From JBAJNN01 sp036881905 (lineage in GTDB: Bacteria > Pseudomonadota > Alphaproteobacteria > Rhizobiales > Im1), in assembly GCA_036881905.1 (NCBI GenBank), contig JBAJNN010000001.1:133177-197176 (forward strand): a DNA stretch of 64,000 bases. The letters run 5' to 3'. A program made the position numbers and the translations under genes. This document shows positions 47,314 to 56,825 of this stretch, one piece after another. A model generated the notes under the pieces. It worked only from the letters and a program-made list of their open reading frames with translations. It was not told the origin of the DNA and searched no databases. The first letter of the stretch is position 1. Each line of letters starts with the position of its first letter.

Positions 47314-47951
47314 ATGGCGGAAGCCGCTTTCCTCGACAGCTTCCAGAAAGTGTTCCAAGCTACGGAGTACCGCATCAGGGCAAAGCCAAATGAATTTCAA
47401 ATAATCTATGTAAATGCTCCACTGTCTGAGAAAGATATGTCTGAAATCTACAACCCAGATGCTCCTATAACGCGGCATGGTGTTTTTCCTGACTATGCAA
47501 TTGAGAACACCAATAAAAAAAAGGTTCTTTACGTAGAGGTAAAGAGGCAGGATGGATGGGTAGAGGGGGAAAAACGCTCCGATGGCAAAGGAAATGCTCA
47601 TGAACGTTCCTGCAAATTCTTTACGCCTGGCCTCCTAGGAATCCTCCGAGAGGCAAGCGGAATTAGAGCATAATCCGATCCGGAGAAGCGAGGATCGATA
47701 AGATTATGCTTACAAAACAAAATATTATAGTGGAATAGTGATTCAATTTGAACGCAATCCGCTCTAAAGCCCCTCATCTGCCGTTCTGGACTGTTTTCCA
47801 AGGTAATATTATGCGTGACCCGTGCCGTGTGCGTGAGATCACGTTCTGGTATGAAAAATTCGACAGCCGCTTCTTTTTCTGGCGGCATTCGCCTGATCCC
47901 GAGCTGTTATTTGAGAATTTTGAACAGAAACTAGCACCCCTAATTGACTAA
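47314..47951 (+). pseudogene. MunI-like type II restriction endonuclease interrupted by a palindromic element
   Basis: The first part (47314-47661) carries the nuclease core: FPDYAIENTNKKKVLYVEVKRQ holds the PD...ExK active site, then GNAHERSCKFFTPGLL. After REASG the frame runs into a 105-base palindromic element and stops at 47671-47673. The rest of the protein resumes at 47766 in a different frame (PHLPFWTVFQGNIMRDPCRVREITFWY ... KLAPLID; shown in part). With the element removed, the two halves add up to about 175-180 residues, slightly shorter than my recollection of MunI (about 200). MunI cuts CAATTG; the same target is plausible for this relative. Interruption abolishes the enzyme. Confidence 0.8.
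47663..47767. repeat. 105-bp palindromic (Rhizobiales-type) interspersed element
   Basis: Ends TTAGAGC and GCTCTAA are inverted repeats. The left half contains a nested hairpin: AGCATAATC and CGATCC pair with GATTATGCT and GGATCG (47667-47710). This closely resembles the TTAGAGCATGATCC... elements scattered in Rhizobiales genomes. It sits inside the restriction gene; length plus a 2-base duplication accounts for the +2 frame change. No coding capacity. Confidence 0.75.
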
Positions 47952-48683
47952 TCATCCTTCGTATTCTTCCTGAACGTCCAAACCCCAAACATCCCAATTT
48001 TCCGGTCTGTGCCGTGCAAAGAGTTCAATCTTGTCCTGCGTGGGAAACATGCGTTCAATAGAATCACGAACCTCGTAATGTTTGACTCTGTGTTCACCTC
48101 TACGGACACTCAAAAACTTCTTCTCGTTACTTGCTCCACGGGGTGTTGGGATTCGTCCTTTCTTAAATACGAGGCAAAGATTGCAGTATGAAATGGTGTA
48201 TCTTCCAGGATTATGAACCATCTTATCCCATATGAAAGCCACGACATTGTATTCAAAATCCCATGACCGACCGAGTTAAATTCTATTGGCAAGATGTGGA
48301 TTTATTGAACACATAAATAACAGAAAATTTTCTTTATATATTTCAAAAATAGGTACCTTCTTAATTTGTTTCAGATTCAAAGTAGAATACTTAAAGTTTT
48401 CCGAGCTGATGAAGATATTCTTACTCCAATCCATTTTCTCGGTGCAGGAACTCGATCTGTCGAACTGCAGCTTTCCACCGTAATCCCAAGGAGGATCGGC
48501 ATAAATGATGTCGTGTTTTTTTCCGGGCAAATCGGGGTACGAGTCTGGCAGATCGTTCCGCTGCGTGCGGCGCTTCCGCTCGGCATTGTAAATCCTATAG
48601 CCATTGAGCCTTTTCCCTTCTGAGCGGCTTGGAGCAACAGACTTTTCAACCTCGAATAGCTGTTTTTTCGTGTTCATAATCAT
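47952..48683 (-). pseudogene. MunI-like adenine methyltransferase (MT-A70 type) with an internal nonsense codon
   Basis: One frame from ATG 48683 to the stop at 47952 encodes a complete methylase except for TAA at 48276-48278. Motif IV DPPW is in KHDIIYADPPWDYGG; after the stop come WDFEYNVVAFIWDKMVHNPG, CLVFKKGRIPTPRG and MFPTQDKIELFARH, the catalytic and SAM-site regions of MT-A70-like enzymes. The stop falls in an otherwise conserved stretch (I-stop-LGRSW), compatible with a CAA to TAA change. It converges on the endonuclease remnant, ending at the adjacent base. Only a truncated protein of 135 residues would be made. Confidence 0.85.
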
Positions 48684-48998
48684 CGTCTTTCTTTATACTA
48701 TAGCCAGCTAAATTCAGAACTATGTGTAATACTTGCAATAGTATGGAAAGCTGGTTCCGTGAAGTCGCTCACCCGACAAGACGCGCCCAGACGTCGCGCT
48801 TGGGTGGCTCGGCAGGTTTCTCACGCCGATTGGTCAGGATCGCATTTAAGCTTACCCGCCTGACCTTTGCACCCGTCCATTCTCACCCGCGACTGCTCTT
48901 CACCCTGAAGGTTTGAGCTTCTGACGTCTCAAAGTGGCTGCTGTCCAGCCTAAAGACCCTCTAGCGCTCAAGCTCCATGCCACAACTTCACTGCCGGA
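48684..48998. other. Short gene-free interval
   Basis: About 300 bases upstream of the methylase remnant. A 64-codon plus-strand frame (48722-48916) is Arg-rich with no recognisable motif and is probably spurious. I see no promoter or repeat I can defend. Confidence 0.4.
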
Positions 48999-49319
48999 CT
49001 AGGGCCTGAACTTTTTCAGCGATGCGCTTAACGAGGTCACGGCCTTTGGATAAGCGTTTAAGCGTTGATCATGCTTGTCGGAGAGTTCTTTCAGCATTGG
49101 CGCCAGCCGCGTCAGTCAAGTCTTCAACTCCTCCCGCCTGCGTTCAAATGCGCTCAAGCGACTCTCGACACCCTCGTTCAGCGCCTGGTCGCAGATGGTC
49201 AACGAACGCCGCAAGGCAGCTGTTTCCTCTTTGGAGCAATCGGCCAATTCGCTGACAGAGCGCGGCAATTCGCGCTCTAACGGCGTCAACGGATCCCTCC
49301 CCGTCCGATGGGTCTTCAA
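48999..49319 (-). pseudogene. Possible coiled-coil protein fragment with an in-frame stop
   Basis: On the minus strand a Glu/Arg/Leu-rich frame runs from 49319 through a TGA at 49116-49118 and on to TAG at 48999 (LTRLAPMLKELSDKHDQRL follows the TGA). Continuity of helical, charged character across the stop suggests a decayed gene, perhaps from a mobilisation or mobile-element module, but no family is recognised. Confidence 0.3.
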
Positions 49320-49327
49320 TCGTCAGG

Positions 49328-50578
49328 TCATCGCGTCCCTGTCAAGGCACGGTCAATCCGGCCTCTTACGCAAGCGGCAAGCGTACTTTCAACCGGCATA
49401 AGGCAGCCTGTCAATTCCAAAATGACGGCATTAAGAACCAAACGGCCTTCATCCGTGGCCTTCAGCGTACCGTCATGCCCGTTGAAGACAAGGAACCCTT
49501 CAGCCGACAATGCCTGAATCGTATCGGGCGCGGGCGTAAGACCGGTCATGACCGCCAGACGCCGAAGAGAAACACCCTCCGCCAGCCGCATCCCCATAAG
49601 CAGGCATTCTTCGGCCTGTTCTTTCGCTGTCAGTACGCTTTCTGCAACAATGCCGTGACCATGCGTTGCGACAGCATCAAACCAGACTTGCGGAGCGCGT
49701 TTCATGGCGAGCGCGATACGCCGCGATGCCTCATTCAACCGGCTGTGGGCGCCGGGACCGATACCGAGATAGCCCCCATAACGCCAATAGACGAGATTAT
49801 GGCGCGATTCGTTTCCGGGCCGGGCATGATTGGAAATTTCATAAGCCGGCAGTCCCGCCGCGACGCATAATGAGCCGGTGAGTTCAAACAACTCTCGCGC
49901 CTGATCGTCATTCGGCAAGGCGAGCAAACCTTTCCCATGGCGCGCGGCAAAAGGGGTGCGAGGCTCTATGGTGAGTTGATAAAGTGAGAGATGGTCCGTG
50001 CCCAGATCGAGAGCCCGTCGGAGTTCTGCTGCCCATGATGATGGCGCCTGTCCAGGTCTTGCATAGATGAGGTCGAAACTGACGCGGGCAAAAATGGTGG
50101 TGGCCAAGTGCAATGCGCCAAGCGCCTCGGCGAGCGTATGCTCGCGGCCCAGCGCCTTGAGAGCATCGTCATCAAGAGCCTGAATGCCCAATGAAAGGCG
50201 ATTGACGCCGGCACTCTTATAGCCACGGAAATTTCCGGCTTCGGCGCTGGTCGGGTTGGCTTCCAGGGTAACCTCGGCATCGGCCGCAACCGGCCAAAGC
50301 CTGGCGATGGTGTCGAGCACGAGACCGACGGCGGCGGGCGGCATAAGCGACGGCGTTCCACCGCCGAAAAATATGCTGGCGACAGGCCGGCCGGCACATC
50401 GCACCGCCAGCGTTGCGATCTCGCGGGCCAGCGCGCGACCATAGGCCATCGCATCGACCCGTGGGCGGACATGGGCATTGAAATTGCAATATGGGCATCT
50501 GGCGCGGCAGAACGGCCAATGGATGTAGACACCAAAGCCCCGATCCGGGCTTTCGCTTGGGGCGCGCTGCAATGTCAC
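49328..50578 (-). CDS. hemW: HemW radical-SAM haem chaperone
   Basis: 416 residues. YIHWPFCRARCPYCNFN carries the CxxxCxxC [4Fe-4S]/SAM motif with the extra Cys-position region distinctive of HemW, followed by IFFGGGTPSLM, NRLSLGIQALDD and LYQLTIEPRTPFA. It lacks the HemN-specific N-terminus, so it is a haem-binding chaperone rather than an oxygen-independent coproporphyrinogen dehydrogenase. It is the third gene of rph-rdgB-hemW, 17 bases after rdgB, an order typical of alphaproteobacteria. Confidence 0.94.
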   Translation of the reverse strand: MTLQRAPSESPDRGFGVYIHWPFCRARCPYCNFNAHVRPRVDAMAYGRALAREIATLAVRCAGRPVASIFFGGGTPSLMPPAAVGLVLDTIARLWPVAADAEVTLEANPTSAEAGNFRGYKSAGVNRLSLGIQALDDDALKALGREHTLAEALGALHLATTIFARVSFDLIYARPGQAPSSWAAELRRALDLGTDHLSLYQLTIEPRTPFAARHGKGLLALPNDDQARELFELTGSLCVAAGLPAYEISNHARPGNESRHNLVYWRYGGYLGIGPGAHSRLNEASRRIALAMKRAPQVWFDAVATHGHGIVAESVLTAKEQAEECLLMGMRLAEGVSLRRLAVMTGLTPAPDTIQALSAEGFLVFNGHDGTLKATDEGRLVLNAVILELTGCLMPVESTLAACVRGRIDRALTGTR

Positions 50579-50595
50579 GGAATTACCCTGGCCGA

Positions 50596-51246
50596 TTATG
50601 CCTGTCGTGCCTGTGTTCCCACGTCTCTCGATCCTTGAAAAACCTGGCGCATGAGTTTGGCGAAAGCCCGCGCCCGGTGAGAGATTTCGTGTTTTTCCTC
50701 AGGGGCCATCTCAGCGAAGGTTTGGGCATGGCCTTCAGGCTGAAACATCGGATCGTAACCGAAACCCTGCCGGCCGCGCCACGGGTAAACGAGCCGTCCG
50801 GCGACGCTTCCCTCGAAAACCTCGACATGGCCATCGGGCCAGGCCAGCGCCAATGCGCAGATGAAGGACGCCTTGCGGTCACGGGCACCGGTTGCCCGCC
50901 GGTCCGCGAGCATCGTTTCGATTTTGTCCATCGCTCCGGCAAAATCCTTCCGGGGACCTGCCCAGCGCGCCGAATAAATGCCCGGGGCACCATTCAGCGC
51001 CTCCACGGCCAAGCCGGAATCATCGCCAAGAGCCGGCAGATTGGCTCTTTTAGCGGCCGCATGCGCCTTGATAAGCGCATTTTCGGCGAAAGTCTTACCG
51101 GTTTCCTCCGGTTCCGGCAGCCCGAGCTCGCCCGCCGATAGGGTGACAAGACCGAGCGAATCAGTGAGAGCGGCAATCTCGCGAAGCTTGCCCCGATTGT
51201 GGCTGGCCACAACAAGGCGTTCGCCGGCAAAAACACGGTGAGCCAT
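50596..51246 (-). CDS. rdgB: XTP/dITP pyrophosphatase
   Basis: 216 residues from ATG 51246, which shares its A with the rph stop (TGATG); a GTG at 51249 is the alternative. LVVASHNRGKLREI at the start, FAENALIKAHAAA, LGDDSGLAVEALNGAPGIYSARW and GRQGFGYDPMFQPEG are diagnostic. It hydrolyses inosine- and xanthosine-type triphosphates to keep them out of DNA. It is translationally coupled to rph. Confidence 0.96.
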   Translation of the reverse strand: MAHRVFAGERLVVASHNRGKLREIAALTDSLGLVTLSAGELGLPEPEETGKTFAENALIKAHAAAKRANLPALGDDSGLAVEALNGAPGIYSARWAGPRKDFAGAMDKIETMLADRRATGARDRKASFICALALAWPDGHVEVFEGSVAGRLVYPWRGRQGFGYDPMFQPEGHAQTFAEMAPEEKHEISHRARAFAKLMRQVFQGSRDVGTQARQA

Positions 51247-51983
51247 CACAATCCTCTCGACTTCGCGCTTTGCTCAATCGCGGTCTTTTGCAAGGCGACC
51301 AATCTCGCAATGCCCCCGCGCGCAAGGTCCAGAAGCGCGATGAACGCGGCTTGCGAGAACGGCTCGGCTTCCGCCGTTCCCTGCACTTCGACAATGTCGC
51401 CCTTTCCGGTCATGACGAAATTGACGTCGGCCTGAGCCTCGCAATCTTCCGCATAATCCAGATCGCAAATGGCCATATCACGATAAAGCCCACAGGAAAT
51501 GGCGGCAACATGGTCCCTGATCGGGTTTTCGCCGATCATATCGCGCATCATCATTCCCAATATGCATTCATGGACCGCAACCCAGGCCCCGGTGATGGCA
51601 GCCGTTCTGGTGCCGCCATCGGCTTGCACTACATCGCAGTCGAGCACGATTTGCCGTTCCCCGAGCTTGACCGGATCGACCGCCGCGCGCAAGGAACGGC
51701 CGATCAAGCGCTGAATTTCCAGAGTGCGGCCGGACTGGCGCCCGCTGGCGGCCTCGCGGCGCATGCGCTCTTGCGTAGAGCGCGGCAGCATGCCATACTC
51801 AGCCGTGATCCAACCCTGGCCGCGGCCGCGCAGCCAGGCGGGAACATGGTCGATCACCGAGGCCGAACACAACACATGGGTATCGCCGCAACGAATGAGG
51901 CAGGACCCCTCGGCATATTTCGAGACCCCGCATTCCAGACTCACGGGTCGTATATCCGGGGCTTGGCGTTTCGACGGGCGCAT
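51246..51983 (-). CDS. rph: RNase PH
   Basis: 245 residues. VSKYAEGSCLIRCGDTHVLCSASV, RSTQERMRREAASGRQSGRTLEIQRLIGRSLRA (cited in part) and LDCDVVQADGGTRTAAITGA mark a full-length phosphorolytic exoribonuclease that trims tRNA 3' ends. It is divergent from hrcA across about 195 bases, the classical rph/hrcA arrangement. Confidence 0.96.
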   Translation of the reverse strand: MRPSKRQAPDIRPVSLECGVSKYAEGSCLIRCGDTHVLCSASVIDHVPAWLRGRGQGWITAEYGMLPRSTQERMRREAASGRQSGRTLEIQRLIGRSLRAAVDPVKLGERQIVLDCDVVQADGGTRTAAITGAWVAVHECILGMMMRDMIGENPIRDHVAAISCGLYRDMAICDLDYAEDCEAQADVNFVMTGKGDIVEVQGTAEAEPFSQAAFIALLDLARGGIARLVALQKTAIEQSAKSRGL

Positions 51984-52178
51984 ACGATCCCAATCCTTTC
52001 GTCGAGTGTCGCAATTTGACTTGAAGAGTGAACGATCACAATCCTGTAGCCAATGCGTCGTCTGACCGCAATAGGGGCTTTAAGGACCGATACGAGAGCA
52101 AATTGACGTGACGGCGAATATAGTCCGGCGACGACTGGATAGCAGATAAGGGCTATCGTAAACGGGGCACGCAAGGCA

Positions 52179-53237
52179 ATGAGCGACCGATCAAGCGCAA
52201 TAGCCGAACTTGATCGGCGCTCGCGCGATATTTTGCAAAGGCTGGTCGAGAGCTACCTTGAAACCGGCAACCCGGTCGGGTCGCGCACGATCTGCCGGTC
52301 GCTGCCCATGAGCCTGTCCCCGGCTTCGGTGCGCAATGTCATGGCCGATCTGGAAGCGATCGGCCTTATCTTCTCCCCGCATGTCAGCGCCGGACGCCTG
52401 CCAACCGAGTTGGGTTTGCGTTTTTTCATCGAGGGGCTGTTGGAAGTCGGCGATGTGTCGGACGAGGACCGCTCGGCGATCGAAGCCCACGCCGCCAGTC
52501 AGGGCCATGACGATCTGGAAACCATGCTGACGCAGGTGACCGAGCGGCTTTCCGGTCTTAGCCATTGCGCCGGCGTGATGGTGGCGCCGAAGCTGAACAT
52601 ACGCATCAAGCACATGGAATTCGTGCCTTTGGAGGCTGGGAAGGCGCTGGCGATTCTGGTCCATGAGGATAATACGGTGGAGAATCGCATCATGACGATT
52701 CCCCCTGGCCTGCCGGCGGCGTCATTGACGACGGCGGCCAATTTTCTCAATGCCCGTTTCCGCAACCGGACGCTTGACGAAATCGGCGCGGCGGTGAGCG
52801 CCGAAATCGAGACGCTGAAGCGCGAGGCCGATGAGCTGACGGCCGCGGTCGTCGAACGGGGGCTGGCTTCCTGGGCGGCGCCGGAGGCGGAAAACAAGAC
52901 GCTGATCGTTCGCGGGCGCGCCCATCTCGTCGGGACTATAGACACGCCCGACGATCTTGAACGTGTCGGCAGACTGCTTGACGATCTTGAAACCAAAAGG
53001 GATATTATTCAGCTTCTGGGACTGGTCAAGGCGGGCGAAGGGGTCAAAATCTTTATCGGCTCGGAGAGCAACCTGTTTTCTCTTTCCGATTCCTCTCTCA
53101 TCATCGCCCCCTATCACAATAACGGGGAGAATCTCGTCGGCGTGATCGGTGTCATCGGTCCGACACGGGTCAATTACGCGCGCATTATCCCCATGGTCGA
53201 TTACACGGCCAGACTTGTCAGCCGTTTGCTCTCTTGA
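52179..53237 (+). CDS. hrcA: Heat-inducible transcription repressor HrcA
   Basis: 352 residues: N-terminal winged helix (RSRDILQRLVESYLETGNPVGSRTIC, SPASVRNVMADLEAIGLI, HVSAGRLPTELGLRFF), then a GAF-like regulatory domain ending in NYARIIPMVDYTARLVSRLL. HrcA binds CIRCE operators, usually upstream of groESL. I found no CIRCE inverted repeat upstream of hrcA or dnaK here, so its target is probably outside the window. grpE follows after 108 bases. Confidence 0.95.
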   Translation: MSDRSSAIAELDRRSRDILQRLVESYLETGNPVGSRTICRSLPMSLSPASVRNVMADLEAIGLIFSPHVSAGRLPTELGLRFFIEGLLEVGDVSDEDRSAIEAHAASQGHDDLETMLTQVTERLSGLSHCAGVMVAPKLNIRIKHMEFVPLEAGKALAILVHEDNTVENRIMTIPPGLPAASLTTAANFLNARFRNRTLDEIGAAVSAEIETLKREADELTAAVVERGLASWAAPEAENKTLIVRGRAHLVGTIDTPDDLERVGRLLDDLETKRDIIQLLGLVKAGEGVKIFIGSESNLFSLSDSSLIIAPYHNNGENLVGVIGVIGPTRVNYARIIPMVDYTARLVSRLLS

Positions 53238-53345
53238 TTTTTGCGGCCCCATCGCCGATATCGAAACTCTAAAGTTTATACCCGATCGTAAAGAGTCCCG
53301 CTCGACGCGGGGATACTCGCGAAATTCGGCCGAAAAGGATGATCG

Positions 53346-54128
53346 ATGGACGACGGCAAAAAGGTCACCGACAAGGCGGCGCGAGAAGCGGCTGTCGCAC
53401 AAGGCGAGAACGAAAGGAAAACCGATACGACACCACCGGCCGACGGCGCGGCGACGTCGGATGCGGGCCATGGCGATAAGGCCGATGACGGCGGCGCGAG
53501 CGAACGCTTAGATGATGAAGAGACCGCTGTTGTATCGCCAGCGCAGGAGAGCCAAGACCGGATCGAGTCCCTGATGGCGGAGAACGCCGCACTGAAGGAG
53601 CGTTTGTTGCGTGCGGTGGCCGAGACCGAGAACATCCGCAAGCGTGGCGAACGTGAAACCGCTGAGGCTCGCCAATATGCACTCACCGCTTTTGCCCGCG
53701 ATCTGCTCGCCGTGGCCGACAATCTCGGACGCGCTCTCGACGCCGTTTCCGGGGAAAATGTCGAACATAGCGACGAGACCGCCAAATCGCTCCTCTCCGG
53801 CGTGGAAATGACCGCGCGCGAGATGCACAACGCCTTCAAACGCCATGGCATTGTGAAATTCGACCCGCAAGGCCACCGCTTCGACCCGAATATTCACCAA
53901 GCCATGTTCGAGGTGGAAGACCCGCAAATCGAGAGCGGCACCGTCGCCCATGTGGTTCAGGCCGGCTATAAAATCGGCGGTCGGGTTTTGCGTCCGGCGA
54001 TGGTTGGCGTCGCCAAAAGCGGTTTAAAGCCGCAAAACACCGACAAGACAATGCCGGAGGCCAAAGAGGAACCGATGGCGAATCCCGGTGAAGAGCCGGA
54101 CACGGAGCCGAAACCGACCCGATCGTAA
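53346..54128 (+). CDS. grpE: Nucleotide exchange factor GrpE
   Basis: 260 residues, longer than usual because of an acidic, low-complexity N-terminus (about 75 residues of Asp, Glu, Ala, Gly) and a charged C-terminal tail. The core has the coiled coil (ESLMAENAALKERLLRAVAETENIRKR) and the head domain (NAFKRHGIVKFDP, FDPNIHQAMFEVED, GTVAHVVQAGYKIGGRVLRPAMVGVAK). It releases ADP from DnaK, encoded 2.8 kb downstream. It follows hrcA on the same strand. Confidence 0.95.
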   Translation: MDDGKKVTDKAAREAAVAQGENERKTDTTPPADGAATSDAGHGDKADDGGASERLDDEETAVVSPAQESQDRIESLMAENAALKERLLRAVAETENIRKRGERETAEARQYALTAFARDLLAVADNLGRALDAVSGENVEHSDETAKSLLSGVEMTAREMHNAFKRHGIVKFDPQGHRFDPNIHQAMFEVEDPQIESGTVAHVVQAGYKIGGRVLRPAMVGVAKSGLKPQNTDKTMPEAKEEPMANPGEEPDTEPKPTRS

Positions 54129-54198
54129 AGCCGCCTGCCACGCGAAAGATTGCCTTAAGCTCCTTTCCGCCCGGCCGATTCCTTAAATCCGCTCATTC

Positions 54199-55998
54199 TC
54201 AAGAGGACTCTTTCACCCAGCCCGCCGGCCTCAGCCCGTGAACCGAATTACCAAGGTAAATGGCGTCCGCGCGCGCAAGGTCATCGACATGCAGCACTCG
54301 CTCGCGAGCCGCGCCGGAGGCCAGAAGCTCGCCGCGCAACGTTCCAGGCAAGAGACCGCATGCGATCGGCGGCGTCATCATAATCCCATCACGTCTGACG
54401 AAAAGAGATGTGGTCGAGCCTTCGGTCAGTTCATCGCGCTCATTACGGAACACAACCTCATTGACGCCGTGGCTGATTTTCGCCGTTTCGCGCGCGGTAT
54501 CATAAAAGCCCCGACGGGTGGTCTTATGGTAGAGAAAAACATCCCGACTATCGGTTGGTTGCGGCCACAGCACAAAGCGCAGCGAAGTCGGTGAAGAATT
54601 TGCCGCCAAGGGCGTCGCCGTGACCGAAATGCCGTCGATTTCGTGCAGCAGCACGCGCACGCGCACGCGATCGCCGGCAAAATCGGCGGCAACACGTTCC
54701 AGAGCTTCCCTAGCCTGCTCAGGGGGCAGGGCGATGCCAAAACGGACCGCCGAGGCGGCCAGTCGTTGCATATGGCGTTCCAGACGCACAAAGCCCCCTT
54801 CCCGCTTCCACAACACAGTCTCGATCAGGGCAAGCGGTTCGGCGGAGGCGGTGAAGAACCCCATCTTCAGAATTGCCTCGTCATACTCGGCCCGAAGCTT
54901 TGAATCGGAGACGATCGCGCCGCCGATCCCGATTTCACCGCGCCGGTCACGGGCATTGATGAGCGCGGTGCGAATGGCGACATTGAAGCAAAAATCGCCA
55001 TCGGGGGCGATAAAGCCGATCGCTCCGGTATAGACTCCGCGCGGGCCGAGCTCGACTTCATCGATAATCTCCATGGCACGGATTTTGGGCGCGCCGGTCA
55101 CCGAACCGCAGGGGAACAGGTTGGTGATCACATCGAACGGGGAAATACCGGGCTTGAGCGTGGCGCGAATGCCGGATGTCATCTGATGCAGACCGCGATA
55201 GGTTTCCACGGAAAACAGGTCCGTGACCGTGACCGACCCGATTTGCGCGATTTTTCCCATATCATTGCGCAACAGATCGACGATCATCAGATTTTCCGCA
55301 ACGGTCTTTTCATCTTCAGCAAGCCGCCGGCGCGCGGCTTCGTCTTCGGCCTGGGTGCGGCCACGCGGCGCGGTTCCCTTCATGGGACGGGTCTGAAGAC
55401 ATTTGCCCTGTCTGCTCATGAAAAGCTCGGGCGAGCATGACAGAATATAATGATCGCCGGTATTGATAAAAGCGCCATAGGCGACCGGTTGCTTACGCAT
55501 GAGATCGCGATAAAGTCCGGCCGGGTCGCCCTCAAGCTCGAATTGCGCCCGGAAGGTCAAGTTGACCTGATAGCACTCTCCCGCAGCGATATGATCCTTG
55601 ACCTTGCGGAAAGCTGAATCATAGGCGGGGAAATCCATCATATGTTGCAAGCCGACAGCCCGCCCGGACCGGCCCCGAGCCAGGCTTTCCATCATCGCGG
55701 CGACCTGCGCGGCCGTAAGACGCTCAGGCTTTTCATAGAGCCCGAACCACATGAGTGGTACAGGCGAGCACGCCGGACAGAGCCCGGCCAGTCGCTTCTC
55801 GAACAGCAATCCAAGCTCATAGGACAGATACCCGCTCGCCCACAGCCCCTGTCCGGCCGCCTCTTGCAAACGCGCAAAGCCCGCCCAAACCTCCCTCGGC
55901 GTATAGGCGCGCACGACATGGCGTGGCGCTTCGAACAGCAGGCTGCCCCTCCCCTCATTGCGGTTGTCTACGAGCAGGACCAGACCCTTTTCCATCAT
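54199..55998 (-). CDS. pabB: Fused aminodeoxychorismate synthase component I / aminodeoxychorismate lyase
   Basis: 599 residues. Residues about 1-375 are a PabB chorismate-binding domain (GSVTGAPKIRAMEIIDE, MKGTAPRGRTQAED, ECYQVNLTFRAQFELEGDP). Residues about 385-599 are a class IV PLP lyase of the PabC type (FLYHKTTRRGFYDTAR with the PLP Lys, ELTEGSTTSLFVRRDG, AIYLGNSVHGLRPA). Together they would make 4-aminobenzoate from chorismate, given a PabA glutaminase elsewhere. Such fusions are known in several proteobacteria. It is convergent with grpE. Confidence 0.92.
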   Translation of the reverse strand: MMEKGLVLLVDNRNEGRGSLLFEAPRHVVRAYTPREVWAGFARLQEAAGQGLWASGYLSYELGLLFEKRLAGLCPACSPVPLMWFGLYEKPERLTAAQVAAMMESLARGRSGRAVGLQHMMDFPAYDSAFRKVKDHIAAGECYQVNLTFRAQFELEGDPAGLYRDLMRKQPVAYGAFINTGDHYILSCSPELFMSRQGKCLQTRPMKGTAPRGRTQAEDEAARRRLAEDEKTVAENLMIVDLLRNDMGKIAQIGSVTVTDLFSVETYRGLHQMTSGIRATLKPGISPFDVITNLFPCGSVTGAPKIRAMEIIDEVELGPRGVYTGAIGFIAPDGDFCFNVAIRTALINARDRRGEIGIGGAIVSDSKLRAEYDEAILKMGFFTASAEPLALIETVLWKREGGFVRLERHMQRLAASAVRFGIALPPEQAREALERVAADFAGDRVRVRVLLHEIDGISVTATPLAANSSPTSLRFVLWPQPTDSRDVFLYHKTTRRGFYDTARETAKISHGVNEVVFRNERDELTEGSTTSLFVRRDGIMMTPPIACGLLPGTLRGELLASGAARERVLHVDDLARADAIYLGNSVHGLRPAGWVKESS

Positions 55999-56045
55999 GG
56001 CGGGAATTCGACTCTCATAAGAGCGATCGAAAGGCCGATAGCCAT

Positions 56046-56687
56046 TCAGCCTTCGGATCGAAGGGCCGGCGTCACCCGTCGCAAGGTCAGATTGATGCGA
56101 CCGCCTTGGGCGATCAGCGTCGAGCTGCCGTCATGAATACGATCTATGCCATGATAGGCCAGCCGCGCCGCGCCTCCCATGATCAGCACATCGCCCGAAG
56201 CCAGGGGAAAGGATCGTGTCGGCGCCTTGCCTCGGCCGGTGGCGATGCGGAAGGTGGCGGTGTCGCCCAACGACACCGAGATGACGGGCGCGGAAAATGT
56301 CTCCTCATCCATGTCGCGATGAAGCCCCATGCGCGATGTTTGGCTGTAAATATTGACGAGACAGGCTTGCGGCGGTGCCGGATACCCGGCCACATCGCGC
56401 CAAAGGCTCAAGAGACTATCCGGCATAGGCGGCCAGGGCGCTCCGGTTTCGGGGTGCGCTGTCTGATAGCGATAACCCGCCCGGTCGGAGACCCAGCCAA
56501 GCGGGCCGCAATTGGTCATCATGACGGAAAAAGGTCGCCCGCTGCGCGGCATCACCGGACGGAAGGGCGGGCTTTTGCGCATTACGCCCTGAATGGCCGT
56601 AAGCAGAGCTTCCCGCGCCGGCCGAGCAAAATAACCGCGAAGGATCGAAAGCCCCTCGACAGTCCCCCTGCGTTTATCTGCTCCCAT
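56046..56687 (-). CDS. alkB: AlkB-type 2OG-Fe(II) DNA repair dioxygenase
   Basis: 213 residues from ATG 56687; the frame reaches a TTG at 56705. MTNCGPLGWVSDRAGYRY, NIYSQTSRMGLHRDMDE (the HxD iron motif), SVSLGDTATFRI and INLTLRRV (2OG-binding Arg) identify a classical AlkB that removes N1-methyladenine and N3-methylcytosine by oxidation. It ends 48 bases from pabB and is probably co-transcribed with it. Confidence 0.93.
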   Translation of the reverse strand: MGADKRRGTVEGLSILRGYFARPAREALLTAIQGVMRKSPPFRPVMPRSGRPFSVMMTNCGPLGWVSDRAGYRYQTAHPETGAPWPPMPDSLLSLWRDVAGYPAPPQACLVNIYSQTSRMGLHRDMDEETFSAPVISVSLGDTATFRIATGRGKAPTRSFPLASGDVLIMGGAARLAYHGIDRIHDGSSTLIAQGGRINLTLRRVTPALRSEG

Positions 56688-56794
56688 GATCTCGTGCCAC
56701 CTCAAAATACTCTTTGAACCGCGCGGACAGTGTCACGATCGGAAGCAGATTGTCAAATTTTTGCGGTTTTATATCCTTGCCACGTCAACACCGC

Positions 56795-56825
56795 CTTGCA
56801 GGCATTTTAGAACAAACCTATATAT
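56795..56825 (+). promoter_or_regulatory. Candidate heat-shock (RpoH-type) promoter of dnaK
   Basis: CTTGCA, a 16-base spacer and CCTATATAT resemble the alphaproteobacterial sigma-32 consensus (CTTGAC, about 17 bases, CYTATNT). It lies 155 bases upstream of the dnaK ATG in the 290-base alkB-dnaK gap. Position and motif fit, but only by eye. Confidence 0.4.

Noticed and set aside
51984..52178. CIRCE operator between rph and hrcA
   Set aside because: I looked for TTAGCACTC-N9-GAGTGCTAA or a near match here and upstream of dnaK and found none.
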